The position numbers and the translations under genes were made by a program. From Owenia fusiformis (lineage: Eukaryota; Annelida; Polychaeta; Sabellida; Oweniidae): a stretch of 60,000 nt of DNA. Below, piece after piece: positions 12,372-24,395 of this stretch (positions are counted from its first letter, which is position 1; each line of letters opens with the position of its first letter). The DNA lies in contig CAIIXF020000001.1 in assembly GCA_903813345.2 (NCBI GenBank), positions 6,205,098-6,265,097 of the forward strand, given 5' to 3'. The notes beneath the pieces are model-generated. The model was given only the letters and a program-made list of their open reading frames with translations, did no database searches and was not told the DNA's origin.

Positions 12372-13788
12372 GGGGTTCTAGTTGAAAGCCCATGATTTGA
12401 TCTAAGGATAATTAGATAACAGCAACGCCAAGACGTAGCAATGTAATCCCCTCGAACAGCCATGATTGCCATTTTTACAAAATCCTTCCCCTGCTTGTCA
12501 GTTAGACCAAAGATCGTAAAATAACACAAATAAAATGCCACGAATTTTCGAAATGGTCACTCCCTAGCCAAATTGTCATAAAAAAGTGTAATGTCCTCCT
12601 CAGTAGACATGATATAATATTTTAACAACATTGCTTCATTATTTTTAAGTTATAGTAAAAAAAAAAGTTAAACATCACACTTTATACATGACGGCCATTT
12701 TCAATAGGTATTTAGCGTGACAATCCGAATTAGACGTTTAGTATTTCATATTTTGGTTGAATTTTCTCGTGCACAATCAAAAGTCCTTGGGCCTGATATT
12801 TCTGTCACTTAGTCTAGTTTCTATAAATGGAACCATACCGAAAGGAATGGTATCGATATGGAGCACTTTTTGAACACACGTCTCTCTTAAAGATATGCTA
12901 TACAGATATGTAGGTCAGTATTACATAATCGTGAAATGAATATGTCTGAAAATATCATTGGTCAGAAAACACTAAAGCCTGCTTGAAACTGTAAAAGTTT
13001 ATACACTCTATTCCACACTGTATAGAAATAAAATAACTTACACTATTAGTAACTGTTAGCCAATCATTGCATAGAAAAAACTTTATGCACTGTTTATAAG
13101 ATTCACTGAGACAAGTGGGTCAATACTCCGTGTACTTTATGTGCTCTCACACAATTACCTTCCCTTGCATAAAGTTGCTGTACAGTTATATGTAACTGAA
13201 TATTGTATATTCATCACAAACAACCTTAGCAAAATGATGGTTCGACGAAATGGACGGTTCGCTAAAACCAATAAACCAGGCAATTCAGGCCAATTTGGAA
13301 AAAAAACTAGATAGTGTGATAGCGAATGAGGATAGTAAGTGAAATATATTTTGCAAAGGTCAGCTTGTAAACTACTGGGTAACCCTAAATGATGAGAAAT
13401 ATGTACAAAATATGTTTTGCATGATTTATTCATATCCCAATGATTTAACTCCTTCACTGCATCTAATAAGGTATATAGATACTAATTACGGGACATTTAG
13501 GAATTAATTAAGTGACTAGACCAAAGCAAGCATGTTTGAGATTTTAATGATTTTAAATAAATTACCACTTCATTATTTGCTTTTAGACATTCAATCAGTT
13601 TTATTTGTCCAACAAACCATATTCACAATTGTTCAATCCAACGAAGATTAGGGGGATAAGCTATAGAGACCCCTCCATTTGTCCGTCCATCCATCCTTCA
13701 ACTGGACAACAGCAACACCAAAGTGTAGCAAATCTCATCGAACAGCCATGGCTGACATTTTTTTTACAAACAAAGTATACAGCAAAAA

Positions 13789-14175
13789 TGGCAGCCATTT
13801 TTCAAAATGGCCTCCTTCTACCAAAAGTGTCATTAGACAGTGTGCCACGCTTATAGTATTCACGCATCAAATATGAACAAAATCGCTCTACTACTTTTCG
13901 AGTTATAGTAAAATACGTTAAAATGACGGCCATTTTTCAAAATGGCTGCCTTCTACCAAAAGTGTCATTAGACAGTGTGCCATACTTATAGTATTCACAT
14001 ACCAAATATGAACAAAATCGCTCCACTACTTTTCGTGTTATAGTAAAATACGTTAAAATGGCCGCCTTCTACCAGAAGAGTCATTAGACAGTGTGCCATG
14101 CTTATAGTATTCATATACCAAATATGAACAAAATCGCTCGACTACTTTTCAAGTTACAGCAAAAATCGTAAAATA
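13789..14175 (+). repeat. Tandem array, about 135-bp unit, three copies
   Basis: Units start near 13789, 13923 and 14058, sharing CTTCTACCAAAAGTGTCATT and ACAAAATCGCTC. The third lacks the first 20 or so bases. A diverged relative precedes the array (from 13700), and another lies at 12421-12720. Confidence 0.85.
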
Positions 14176-15231
14176 ACGAGTAAAGGCCGCCATAGTTCAA
14201 TTCTTAGAAGCAAATGATTCTAAAAGTACAACATATCTCTGAAAAAATATCATTCTGTTAAGTGAAATTGTAAAAAATATTTTGCAATGTGTGAAATTGA
14301 ATTAAAGCACCTGATTCAATGAATAGTGGATGCTTCAATTCACGTATGTCTTCTAGTCTAGGCTTTGAATTTGGACTACCACCCTCGTTCATAGTCTAGA
14401 ATCAGGACATATGTTAAACTTAATCATCTACAATGCATTGAGTCATTGGCTTAAATCCTATAATATAATATGCCTATCAATATAATATGTAATTATTTAA
14501 GTATCATCTCAATGCTTTAATTTTAATAGAATTATTTTAATATTTTACTAACTGTATAATATGTAGTTTGCATTACTGTTGATAAATAAATAAATGATTG
14601 CACTGTTCAGTAAAGAAATATAGCAATTGTATTATTTAAACTGACTATACACTATAGAAATGATTTTCATTGAAAAATCAAATCAGTACCAAAATTATGG
14701 TTACCCTGTAGTAGTGAAAGGCACATTAGAAATGAATATCACCCCCTTCAATCTATTTTTACAGGTTTTTATGATTATTTCAGATTTTTCTATAGTTTGC
14801 GTAACCAGGACGGTGAATTTTCTTCATTTTTCATCAAACATTTCGTCTTACCAATATTTATTATATCTGTCAATTTTATCAAAATCGCGCCGCTACGTTT
14901 GAAAATAATTCAAATTATGTAGTTTTTCCCATGAGCTCCATTATAAAAATGGAATTTTCAAACTTAATATTTTAAAATTCTACGTGGTGAAAAGTTGCAT
15001 ATTGAGTAGTTAGTTAATGTTATGGTGTTAAAAATTCAAAACAAAAAGGAATAAAGAAAAAATGCCACAGAGAAGTCTCAATAGAGTATCTTTAAACCAG
15101 TCATAAAAAAATCTGAAAATTTAACACATCGTCAATTTAATGGTCATCTTTTTGAAATATATATATATAATTTCATCTATATTGTTTTAGAAAACACATC
15201 AAACACTTGTTTTGTTCTTGGTATCATGTCC

Positions 15232-15603
15232 AGAGTGAATGTACATCTTTCCGAACCTCATTAGAACAAAACGACCTAAACACAGCATGTTTAGGTCTCT
15301 CAATATTGTAATTGTACAAAGGAAATTTTGGTTGATTTTAAAAAAGTATCTTGTTAATGATCGAAATAGGACAGACGGACGCGCCTAGGCCGACAATATG
15401 GCCCAACACTATGTGGTGGGGACATAAAAAAGGTTTATCTTGGTTTTTATCTATTTTGGGGGGATTTTGTTTTAATTTTTTGAATACTTTTTTAAAATCA
15501 ACCAAAAATTCCTTTGTATAACTATAATATTGAGAGGTCTAAAAACATGTTGTATGCTATTTTGTTCCAACAAGGTTCGGAAAGACATTTTATTTCATTC
15601 TCA
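15232..15603. repeat. Inverted repeat with arms of about 115 bp
   Basis: CTTTCCGAACCTC...GACCTAAACA...AAAATTTTGGTTGATTTT at 15232-15347 is matched inverted at 15487-15603. The spacer is 139 bp and includes a GC-rich GGACGCGCCTAGGCC. Probably a foldback or MITE. Confidence 0.75.
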
Positions 15604-16920
15604 AGAATTCGTAGAAAGGAGCAAAAACAATTGAACAAAAACAAAAAATGTTAACAAAAACAGTTATATAAAATATTTCTAAATAATTTTCGCATTAAAT
15701 TGTTGTCAATCAGTCTGCATGACATAAAATGCCGTGTTTTTACAGAATGTTTTCAATGATTGGTTTAAGAGAAAAACATTGTTGAATTCAGTTCTCCATA
15801 TCGATACCAATCCTTTCGGAGAACATCGCATAGATGTTTTTGAAGTTATAAGATGAAAATGGGAAACGTTTCTTCGCTCGATCATGCATAACATTTCATG
15901 CCAAACCATTACTATGAATACGTCCTTGCTAATCTTAAGGTCATTTTGATTTGCCAATATAAAGTGACTTATTAGATATGTGATACGTGACGTATTAGAA
16001 TTGATTCAGCATGTCCCTCTTGTCAACTTACATATTAATCATAAATGTCAATATGATTATCGACTTTAAGTTGACACCTACTTTTCAGCCAGTGTAATAT
16101 AATTGAAATTGGACATTTCTTTTGTACATGTCTGGCTACGGCCTGTTAATTTCGACGGTGACCAAACAAATGAAAAAAAATATAAATCCAGGTTATAATT
16201 TCTACGGCGAGCCTATGGCCTGTAAAAACTGGATACACCGTGCAGAGACCTCAACCTCCACATTAAGAATAGCGTGTCTGTTTGATATAAATCGAATAAG
16301 TTATAACTAATCATCAAGTATGTAAAGTTGTCAAACTCAGTGAGGGGCGTGTATGTTTGAGTTATCTATATCATAATTTAAGTTCACCGGATCAATATTC
16401 GGATAATTTGTTTGTTTGTGACTTATATACGACGGAAATGATAATTCTGGGTCGAAGTAATTAATTTACATTGCTTTTCATGGTTGATCAAACGAAAACC
16501 CTTACCTAACAAGTACTGATGAATTGTGTTGCTTATCCTCCTTTGAATATATTGAAGCCAGGAAACGTGAAATCATTTGTTAAATGAACGCCTATAATAA
16601 TTTGTGATATCGTATGCTCGAATACCAGTGAATATTCGACCCATTTCTCTATATCTAATTACTAAATGTTGAATGTTGTCCATTTTGGCTCCCCTCTCCG
16701 TTGAGAAACCATAGTCCCCTTTACACCAACCTCATTTTGAATAAATACAAATTTTAAATGTTTTACTTTACCTGGTCTGCATTGTTGATGATATCTTTAC
16801 ACGTAAGATATATCTGTTCCAACATGCTTGGTTGCTTTTTAATCCTATCTAACTGAAACATATTAAATTTGTGTACACTGAAGTATGATTGATTAAAACA
16901 ACTGAGGTGAGAAAACACAG

Positions 16921-17034
16921 GATATATTAAGACATGGATGTTATTTAGATGGGGCAAACATTGCGATGATGGTCTGCTATAAGTATCTTATTGAAGTTAT
17001 TAAAGGGGCAGCAAATGCCAAGGACGAGTTAAAG
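16921..17034 (+). CDS. Possible internal exon (38 codons), unrecognised
   Basis: An open segment of exactly 38 codons lies between an AG (aaaacacag) and a good donor (AAAG|gtgagt). It reads DILRHGCYLDGANIAMM... and ends in ANAKDELK. The pyrimidine tract before the acceptor is poor and no neighbouring exon was found, so this could be chance. No family recognised. Confidence 0.22.
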
Positions 17035-17551
17035 GTGAGTTAATAATACCATATCCTCACCGTTTAGTCACCGTTTGATTTGTGAAACATGGTTTTAATA
17101 TCAAAATAATAGTATGCTGTTGAAAGGACAAGTCTCGGTTTGGAGAACAGTTTCCTGGTTTTAAAGTAACTGCAATGAAACATCAACTCTTTCTACTGTC
17201 ACAATAATCATCTATTGCGTATTAATTCGAGTTTAGATATAAATAGATGGCTGTGCAATCAGCTCAGAAATGACATCAACATCACATCTCTTAATTGTTT
17301 ACTGCCTTCATTTGTCCGAATTTCCTCCATCTAGTTTCTTAATAGCTCAAGTCGATGTAATTTTAATCCATGTTAACATATTCCTTGCGATGTATTTCTT
17401 ACATCTTTATCTTGATTTGGAATAATGATAAATAGTGTTAGATACGCCAGAAATGAACACAATGTTCTTAAAAGTTTGGATTCACATAAAACAGTTTAAA
17501 ATAGTCTGTGCCAATGCAGGTTTAAAGCTACATGCATTTCTTTCTGTATAA

Positions 17552-17779
17552 CAAACACGCTCGGTAATCGGAAGAAATGAACGCAGCGAGGGGGGAGTAG
17601 CCCCAAGAAGAATCCTAAAAGACCCAACATATTTCCCCGTGCCGTGCGCCTATTCATTTAGCAATTCAATCGTAAACTTTCTCTTGTATAAATAAATCTT
17701 CAAGGTTTGTTGAATTTTCTATCAAAAATCAGCTACTCCCTCACCTCTGTTCATTTTTTCCGTTCACCGGGTGTGACAA
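17552..17779. repeat. Diverged inverted repeat, arms about 50 bp
   Basis: CGGAAGAAATGAACGCAGCG at the left matches, inverted with changes, the right arm (CTCTGTTCATTTTTTCCG). GGGAGTAGC appears in both arms. Confidence 0.6.
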
Positions 17780-18036
17780 ATACTGGAGAGGTTAAGCTTT
17801 GCATATATAATCGAAACTGAACCTGTACGTATCACTCGACCATATACAAAGCATGTAGCCTTCTCATATAAATAGCCGTTCAAATCCAGTGTTTGTTTAG
17901 ACTACACCATAGCGTGTAATGAATCTATAGTATGTCATTGATGCGGTTTTATAGCTGGTTTTCTAATACATATTTTAAACGAGTTCGTTTCGTAAGATTT
18001 TTGGCGCTAAATCATGCATGACATACATCATCGTGT

Positions 18037-18222
18037 TCAGCAAGAATTCAACTGTGCATCGAAATCAAAATTGACAGCATAGTGTTCAATAGACACGAGT
18101 AAAATGGTTCCCGTTGACCCAACGTCAAATTTCAAATCTCCCGTTCTAAACCCGAAACTCTGAAGCTGAAAGAGTATCTGAAGTAGACTAAGCGCGCATA
18201 AAACTATGAGCGCTCGATACAT
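18037..18222 (-). CDS. Possible small secreted peptide or first exon (61 aa)
   Basis: A short frame starts MYRALIVLCALSLLQILFQL, a convincing signal peptide or signal anchor, and runs to a stop after 61 codons without internal disulphide pairs (the second Cys, C61, is the last residue). The rest (FRTGDLKFDVGSTG...) is not recognised. It may be a complete short peptide, the first exon of a longer gene, or chance. Confidence 0.3.
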   Translation of the reverse strand: MYRALIVLCALSLLQILFQLQSFGFRTGDLKFDVGSTGTILLVSIEHYAVNFDFDAQLNSC

Positions 18223-18856
18223 TCCTTTGTTAATTTTTGTACTTTGCGTTCACGGTTACGTTGTGAAAAACATCGTTAGCTTAACCTCTCCACTGTTAAA
18301 AAACAACAGCGGCATCGGCTTAGGATAGACCAATAAATATGTATCTTATTGAGTAGCATTGATTGATTCATATTCGTTTTTATTTAGTAAACTTGAGGAA
18401 GATAAGCATAAATCAGGAAATTGGAATTACTTTTCATTTATCAACCGGGTATTGTCAGTACGATAGTGGTATTGACATAGAAAAAGTCAAATGTGATACT
18501 TAGAAATACAATTACTTTGGAAAGAGAAACGAAATTATTCGTTCAAGATATTAATCGACCAGATGATGCTCCGGGTAAATTTAAGAGTTGATAATAATTA
18601 ATAAAACACTCACATAAAAGGGAATGTTATCTTAACTTAGAAAATCATACTCCCAGATAAACTATTTCAAAGATTCTGTTTCCGGGGGTCGATGCCATGG
18701 AGTGAAAAATGTTAAGTTGTTATTTTTGTTATTCGAGTAATATAATTAGTGATGAAGAACGTGCTCTTTTTTGCTGTTCTCAATCAAAATTAGAATTTGC
18801 TTAAACGCAAATAGCTTGCCTTCATCATACTCTTTGTGGCACATGGCAATAGTATA

Positions 18857-19325
18857 AACTGAGACTAGTCTCAGGTATAATGTAAAACATGTAAAACCAC
18901 GGCCAAAACCTGAATATGAAAGATTATGTAACTTTTGTGGGAAAATAGAAAATGAGGTTCATTTCATGATTAAATGCCATTTACATAGAGAAAATAGAAA
19001 AATATTGTTTGACAACATCACTAGCAAAATTAATGTTGATCAACATGATCCTGAAAATACATTCATTATGTTAATATCTTCAAAAAATAAATATGTGCAA
19101 AAGCAAGTTGGAAGTTTTATTACAAAATCATTCAAAAACTTAAACTTGCCTGGAGATTAACATTTTGGATGCATCACACCTAAAGTATATTATAACATAT
19201 GTAAATAACAAGTTTTTTGTATAAATTGTATATATTAGTGTAGTGTAGTGTAGTGTAGTTTTGTGAAATTTCATTTTGTAATGACTAATATGTCAGGTCA
19301 TGACATCTAAAGAGTCAATAAAAGA
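18857..19325 (+). pseudogene. 5'-truncated LINE 3' end with C-x2-C-x7-H-x4-C motif
   Basis: An open stretch to 19160 reads PEYERLCNFCGKIENEVHF then MIKC. The C-x2-C-x7-H-x4-C pattern is the zinc-finger-like tail of many L2/CR1/Jockey-type LINE ORF2 proteins. The 3' UTR contains a GTGTA microsatellite (about 19236-19260) and AATAAA near 19317. A mariner-type element starts 9 bp further on. Confidence 0.7.
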
Positions 19326-19333
19326 TATATATA

Positions 19334-20429
19334 CAGGGTGGTCCAAAAAAAATTGGAACATTTGATAATTGAACTCAAAATCTCTATATTTTCTCTAAAA
19401 TGCACCAAAATTTTACTGAGTATTGTTCAATCACTTATTTATCTGATGTAAAGTTTATAGGTGCAAACAACAAAGTTAATGCATTAAACTAGAGAATGGA
19501 TGATATGACCCCTTTTCTCCTGAATTACAAGTTGAAGCCTGGGACTCAGTTTTGAAATGATTCATTCACTTTGCCGTTCGTTTGATTTTGTCCAAGCCAG
19601 CTTGATTAAAAGTTCAGCTTGAACAAACTACTTATATGTTTGCCTTGGAAGATCAAATATAGGAACATATTCAACATTTTTTTTATCCAAATTGATGGGT
19701 ATCAAGCATATTTTGATGGCTATTGTAGGATATATTACTGATTGAATATTCTCCAGAAAGAGACCAGGGCAGTCTGTTTTTACTGGTAAATGAACCCCCT
19801 CCCCTTTCTTGTTCTAATATGAATAATATTCATTGAATATAACAATATATGTATATCAATATCATAAAGGAGTTTCCCAGAACACAAATGACATATTATA
19901 TTATGTGTGCTTAGAGGTGGTCTTTAATAAAGCCTTGTAAATAACTAGTCAGTTTCCCCTCTACTGAAAAGTGGAAACATTTGTCAGTTTAGTAGCTGTA
20001 CGGGTTATGCAATCACACACCTCTGACATGTTCTTTCTTTCCTACTCTTAAATAAAAATAATGATTTGGGGTATTTTTAAGCTGACAATAACACAATAGT
20101 TTTCCAGTAAACCATAGATGTTAATACCTCATGTCAACTAAATATGATTTTATAAAATGTGTATAGCAATCAATTGTTCATTAAAGCTTTGAAATAAGGA
20201 ATACTTGAAAAGGTAGCTTCGAAATTGACAAGTGTATATTTAAGAAAAGGGGGTCATATCAAACATTGACTAGTTTAATGCATTACCTTTGTGGTTTGCA
20301 CCTATAAACTTTACACCAGAGAGATAAGTGACTGAACTATGCTCAGTGATATTTTGGTGCATTTTAGAGGAAAAATAAAGGTTTTGTGTTCAATTAACAA
20401 ATGTTCCAATTTTTTTTTGGACCACCCTG
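19334..20429. mobile_element. Mariner-type nonautonomous element (1096 bp)
   Basis: The flanks are TA (19332-19333, 20430-20431). The ends CAGGGTGGTCCAAAAAAAAT are inverted, with TIRs of about 190-200 bp containing GCACCTATAAACTTTACA in both arms. No transposase motif was found inside. Confidence 0.85.
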
Positions 20430-20850
20430 TATATATATATAAACAAGGCATTAACCTGACAAAATGTCACCACCTAGCTGCTCATAATGTTATGAGTTCA
20501 AAGTCAGATTTGAACTTCTGAGAACTTGAAGATGATTTTGGAAAAAATTGAAAAAATACCTTTTTGACCTTGAGAAGGTCATTGAAGGTCATTTTTTTAA
20601 TCCTTGAGTATGTCATCGAGGGTCAAATCTATAGTCAGACTTGGACTTTTGAGAATTTATAGATGATTTTGAAGAGAATTTGGTCAATATGTCACCACTT
20701 GTTGGTGGTGACATAATAAATGACATAAATGGTGACTATTTTACAAACGACAATGATATTGCCATGTAAAATTGATGTCAAAAAGTGTTGTTCTTGCTGC
20801 TAATTGATTGAGCACTTTTAGATTGTTCAGTGATGTAAATTGTAATTATG

Positions 20851-21755
20851 ACGTGCACGGACCTGGGGACAATTCGGGAAATAAGGGCTAATCTCAGCTT
20901 TGAGCGTTAATCTCTGCCTTATTTAAAAAGCTAACTATGTGTTTTATATATCATTTTAAAGTATTATTTATTCGCATTTCAGTGAAATTATTTTTCCTTC
21001 AAAATTTTGATGGGATCCAACATTTTTTTAAAGTTAAAAATATCCAGACATCGTCAAATACGCTGTAAGACGTAACACTTTACGCTTATAGGGCTCGTTG
21101 AAATTGAGATAACTTTTGAAATAATGATCAAAATCCCACTAAAATTTCACAATTTATTCAATGGAACATATTCATTTATGACGTCACAATTGCTTAACGG
21201 CTCCCGCTCAAATTATCGTATATGAACGCTTTTAAAATTTTCAAAATTGTGTAAGGTTTTGAAGGCGAATGGGACGAGCAATAAGTTTACCTTTATTTAA
21301 CCTTCTAATTTAAGTCTGATTTGAAAGAAAAATTAACTGCACAATATTGTTATGGCGAAATTTACAAAACAATAATCAGTTTGTTTATTTTGCAAATAAT
21401 ATTAAAATAAGAGCTAGTTTTCGAGACTTGAAAAAAATGTGACGCATCGATTTTTTACCACAAATTCCATACATATCAATTTTTACCAACGCCCCGAGTG
21501 GATTTCTTGACCGTTTTTCAAAATTCAAAAACATTTTAGAAATATTGTCCTCGAGATCTTGCTACCCTGTGAATTTCGTCATGATTAGATAAGGATAAAG
21601 TATTTTATTTTTAGGTTGACTAAACTTGAAAAAAATTGTGACGCTTGTCGTTTTTGACGTTGTAAGGCTGTTTGCGCCCTATGCTGCTCATTGTTTTGTC
21701 TTAGTTTTTGACGCCATAATGTTACGCTAATTGTCCCCAGTTTCGTGCGACGTGT
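20851..21755. mobile_element. TIR element with CTGGGGACAATT ends (about 905 bp)
   Basis: ACGTGCACGGACCTGGGGAC at the left matches, inverted and with few changes, the right end (21729-21755). The inverted repeats are short (about 28 bp). No coding motif and no clear target duplication were seen; superfamily not assigned. Confidence 0.5.
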
Positions 21756-23246
21756 AAATGCATATGTGTTATACGTATAATTTGTACTTTTGTTTTATTG
21801 ATAGTTCGCTTTATTGGATCAATTTTAATGAAAATTGATTGTTTTTAAGAGACCAATAAACGAATAATTATTCGAAGCAATTTTACAGAATTCTAAATCC
21901 GCCATTTTGTTTTCGATAGTTTCTATATCATTTGACCATGCAATCGGCGATGAGGGCCATCTCTAAATAAAGTCCATTGTAATTGAGCCCAGTCTTGAAC
22001 TCTGGGGATTTCCTTCGTTGGATAAGTTGATGCATAAGACACCCCTGACATTTTATTAATTTGGCTTCACCTATCACAAGAATGCTAATGGTAATCGCCA
22101 TAATGGGGATACTATTTCACTTGATTGTTACTTATTGAATGACATTCGCGACTTAGATTATAGTATTGTTCTGAAAATTAACTATCCATTTGAGAACATT
22201 ATCCTATTATGTTGATGTTTGAATGAAGTAACTCGAGAGATTATTATCTGCTGGGATGTGTTGAACCTTACTTTAATATCGCCAATCGTTCCCATTCATT
22301 TGCTTTTGATATTTTTATTCAATTCAATTCACCATTGCTATAAGTTTTGTTATTCAGTCCAATATTTCGTTCATATTTTCTGTCGTAAGACCTTACTTTA
22401 TATTCCTTTGATTCTAGTCGTTTTCACGCAGATGATATTTCGAAATTCCTACCGATACACAACAATTATTGCATACTCGTGATATTACGTTGGGGTTTGT
22501 TGCAATTTTAACACTTTGCACCATTTCATGCGAATTCCATGTTTGGAAATTCCTAAGAACACCTTTAGTAGAGGGTGGTCATTCATTTAATAAGTAATCT
22601 GACTTAACATAAGAAAGAATAAGGCGTAATCGGGACCGTAAACCTTGACATACTACTTGCAACTCCAGCCGAGAACGTTAATGTATGTACGTAACTGTGT
22701 CTACTATTCATCTGCATACTGCCATGTTTCAAATATCACGGATTATGCATCGGTAGCTGAATGACTTTTTCTGAAAAAATTAATACAGATATGTGTATTA
22801 TACTAATTTGGCCACTGTATGCTGTTATATAGGAACCGTATCATTTTTACAGCATCAATATTTCATTTCTACAATTTGAGTTAAGTTCCAGATAAAATCA
22901 TTTTACAATTCGTTATGGCTTCAATGTGTGTAACGACATTATGAAATACAAGTCATTAGCTATTGAGTACGGGGAAATCATAAATTAATTGGCTTGCATG
23001 GAAGGAAGGTGCTCGTTCATGAATATTATCCAAGAGCTCAAGCAAAGTCAGGTATGTCTATTAATATTTTTATGTTCCATGACTAAAATGAAACAGTAAA
23101 TGCAAGTTTATGTACTGTGTTTCAGTTAATACTTATTAAATATCTTTGTGAGATTAACATTTCCATTAGTTTGATGAACGTCTCATCGATGGTGAAAGAC
23201 GGAAATGATATTTCAATTAACTTGTATGGCATTACATGTCCGTCCC

Positions 23247-23335
23247 TAGGGAACCCTTTGCATTCGTTTGACTTCACTTCTTAAAAGAGAGCTCCGTTTT
23301 CCATAACTAGACTCTGCGCGCAGGGTACCCCTTGG
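23247..23335 (+). repeat. Dispersed repeat copy (CATTCGTTTGACTTC family)
   Basis: CCCTTTGCATTCGTTTGACT...TTCTTAAAAGAGAGCT...GCGCAGGGTA is found here and, diverged, at 51943-52017, 53346-53430 and 54953-54998. All four are on the plus strand. Nature unknown. Confidence 0.75.
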
Positions 23336-24395
23336 GGTAATACAGGGCGTCCACAAAAGGGTATACCAAACTTCAAAACCAAATTACCAGAATCCTGAGC
23401 AATTCTTTAAAAATACAAAGGTAGCAGTGAAAAGCCTGATTTGTGTTCTATCAAATGGTACCTAGATCATTATGTAACTGTCATGTACGACTGAGCAATC
23501 ATGACCATTATCCGAGGTGGTGAAATAAGCACTGTGCCAAGTTATCTTTCTGTGTGGCAATTAGCTTAGTATTCTTTTTCTGTTAAATTATGTAAGAGAA
23601 CAGGCCTTTCATACTGAACTGGACTGGTGACTGAGTAACTCTCTTGTGAAAAAATGGCATTTGTAGGCCTGAAAAATGGTTCAACTGACACCTGTTGAGC
23701 AGTAAAGCCAACAAAAAGTCCTAAAAAGGCAAATGAAATAAACTATTTGCCTCACATGCGTATTTTCAACATTTTATGGCAAAATAAAGATTTACTAGTG
23801 AACTTTATAGTATTTCCAATGGATTGACAAGTACTTTATCTTTCATTAGACATCAAAAATAGCCCACACGGGCCACATCAAAGTTGTTTGCAGTACATGA
23901 GTCATTAATTTCTATAGAGGTGTCACCATCTTTTAAATCAAGAGTACTTTAAAAACATGCACTTTGTAAAAATGTGCATGCACAACTTTAGATTTCTGAA
24001 CTTCAAATGCTGTTTTCTACGTGAGTTATTTTTTTCTCGGTTCAATATTATTGCAAATCAAGCTTTGTATCATATTTGATTCAGTGTGTAACTAACATGT
24101 TTCAATGATTATTTTATCTTTTTCTTTCTAAATTAAGCATAATGGGCCTTTACTTTTAAAAATGGAGTCTAGCAATACTGTCCCACATGAATTTACTTGT
24201 TGAAACTCAATAAACTCGAGTTCTTCTGAGAAGATAAGGATTTTAGCAAGTGTGTTTTGACTTTTGATACAATTGACTTTAACCCTAGGAGTCCTCAGAC
24301 AAAAAAGTTACACGAACGCCTAAGGGTGAGGTAAATCGTCATTAATAAAGCTAGGCTGTTCAAACTTCCCCAAATAAACTACGATATGATGTAAT

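Larger units (their letters stand above)
12372..16920. other. Upstream region of the mosaic gene: repeats, no recognised gene
   Basis: It holds the diverged repeat at 12421-12720, the 135-bp array (13789-14175) and the inverted repeat at 15232-15603. No exon with supporting splice sites was recognised. Promoter elements for the mosaic gene should lie just above 12371, but no clear core motif was seen. Confidence 0.5.
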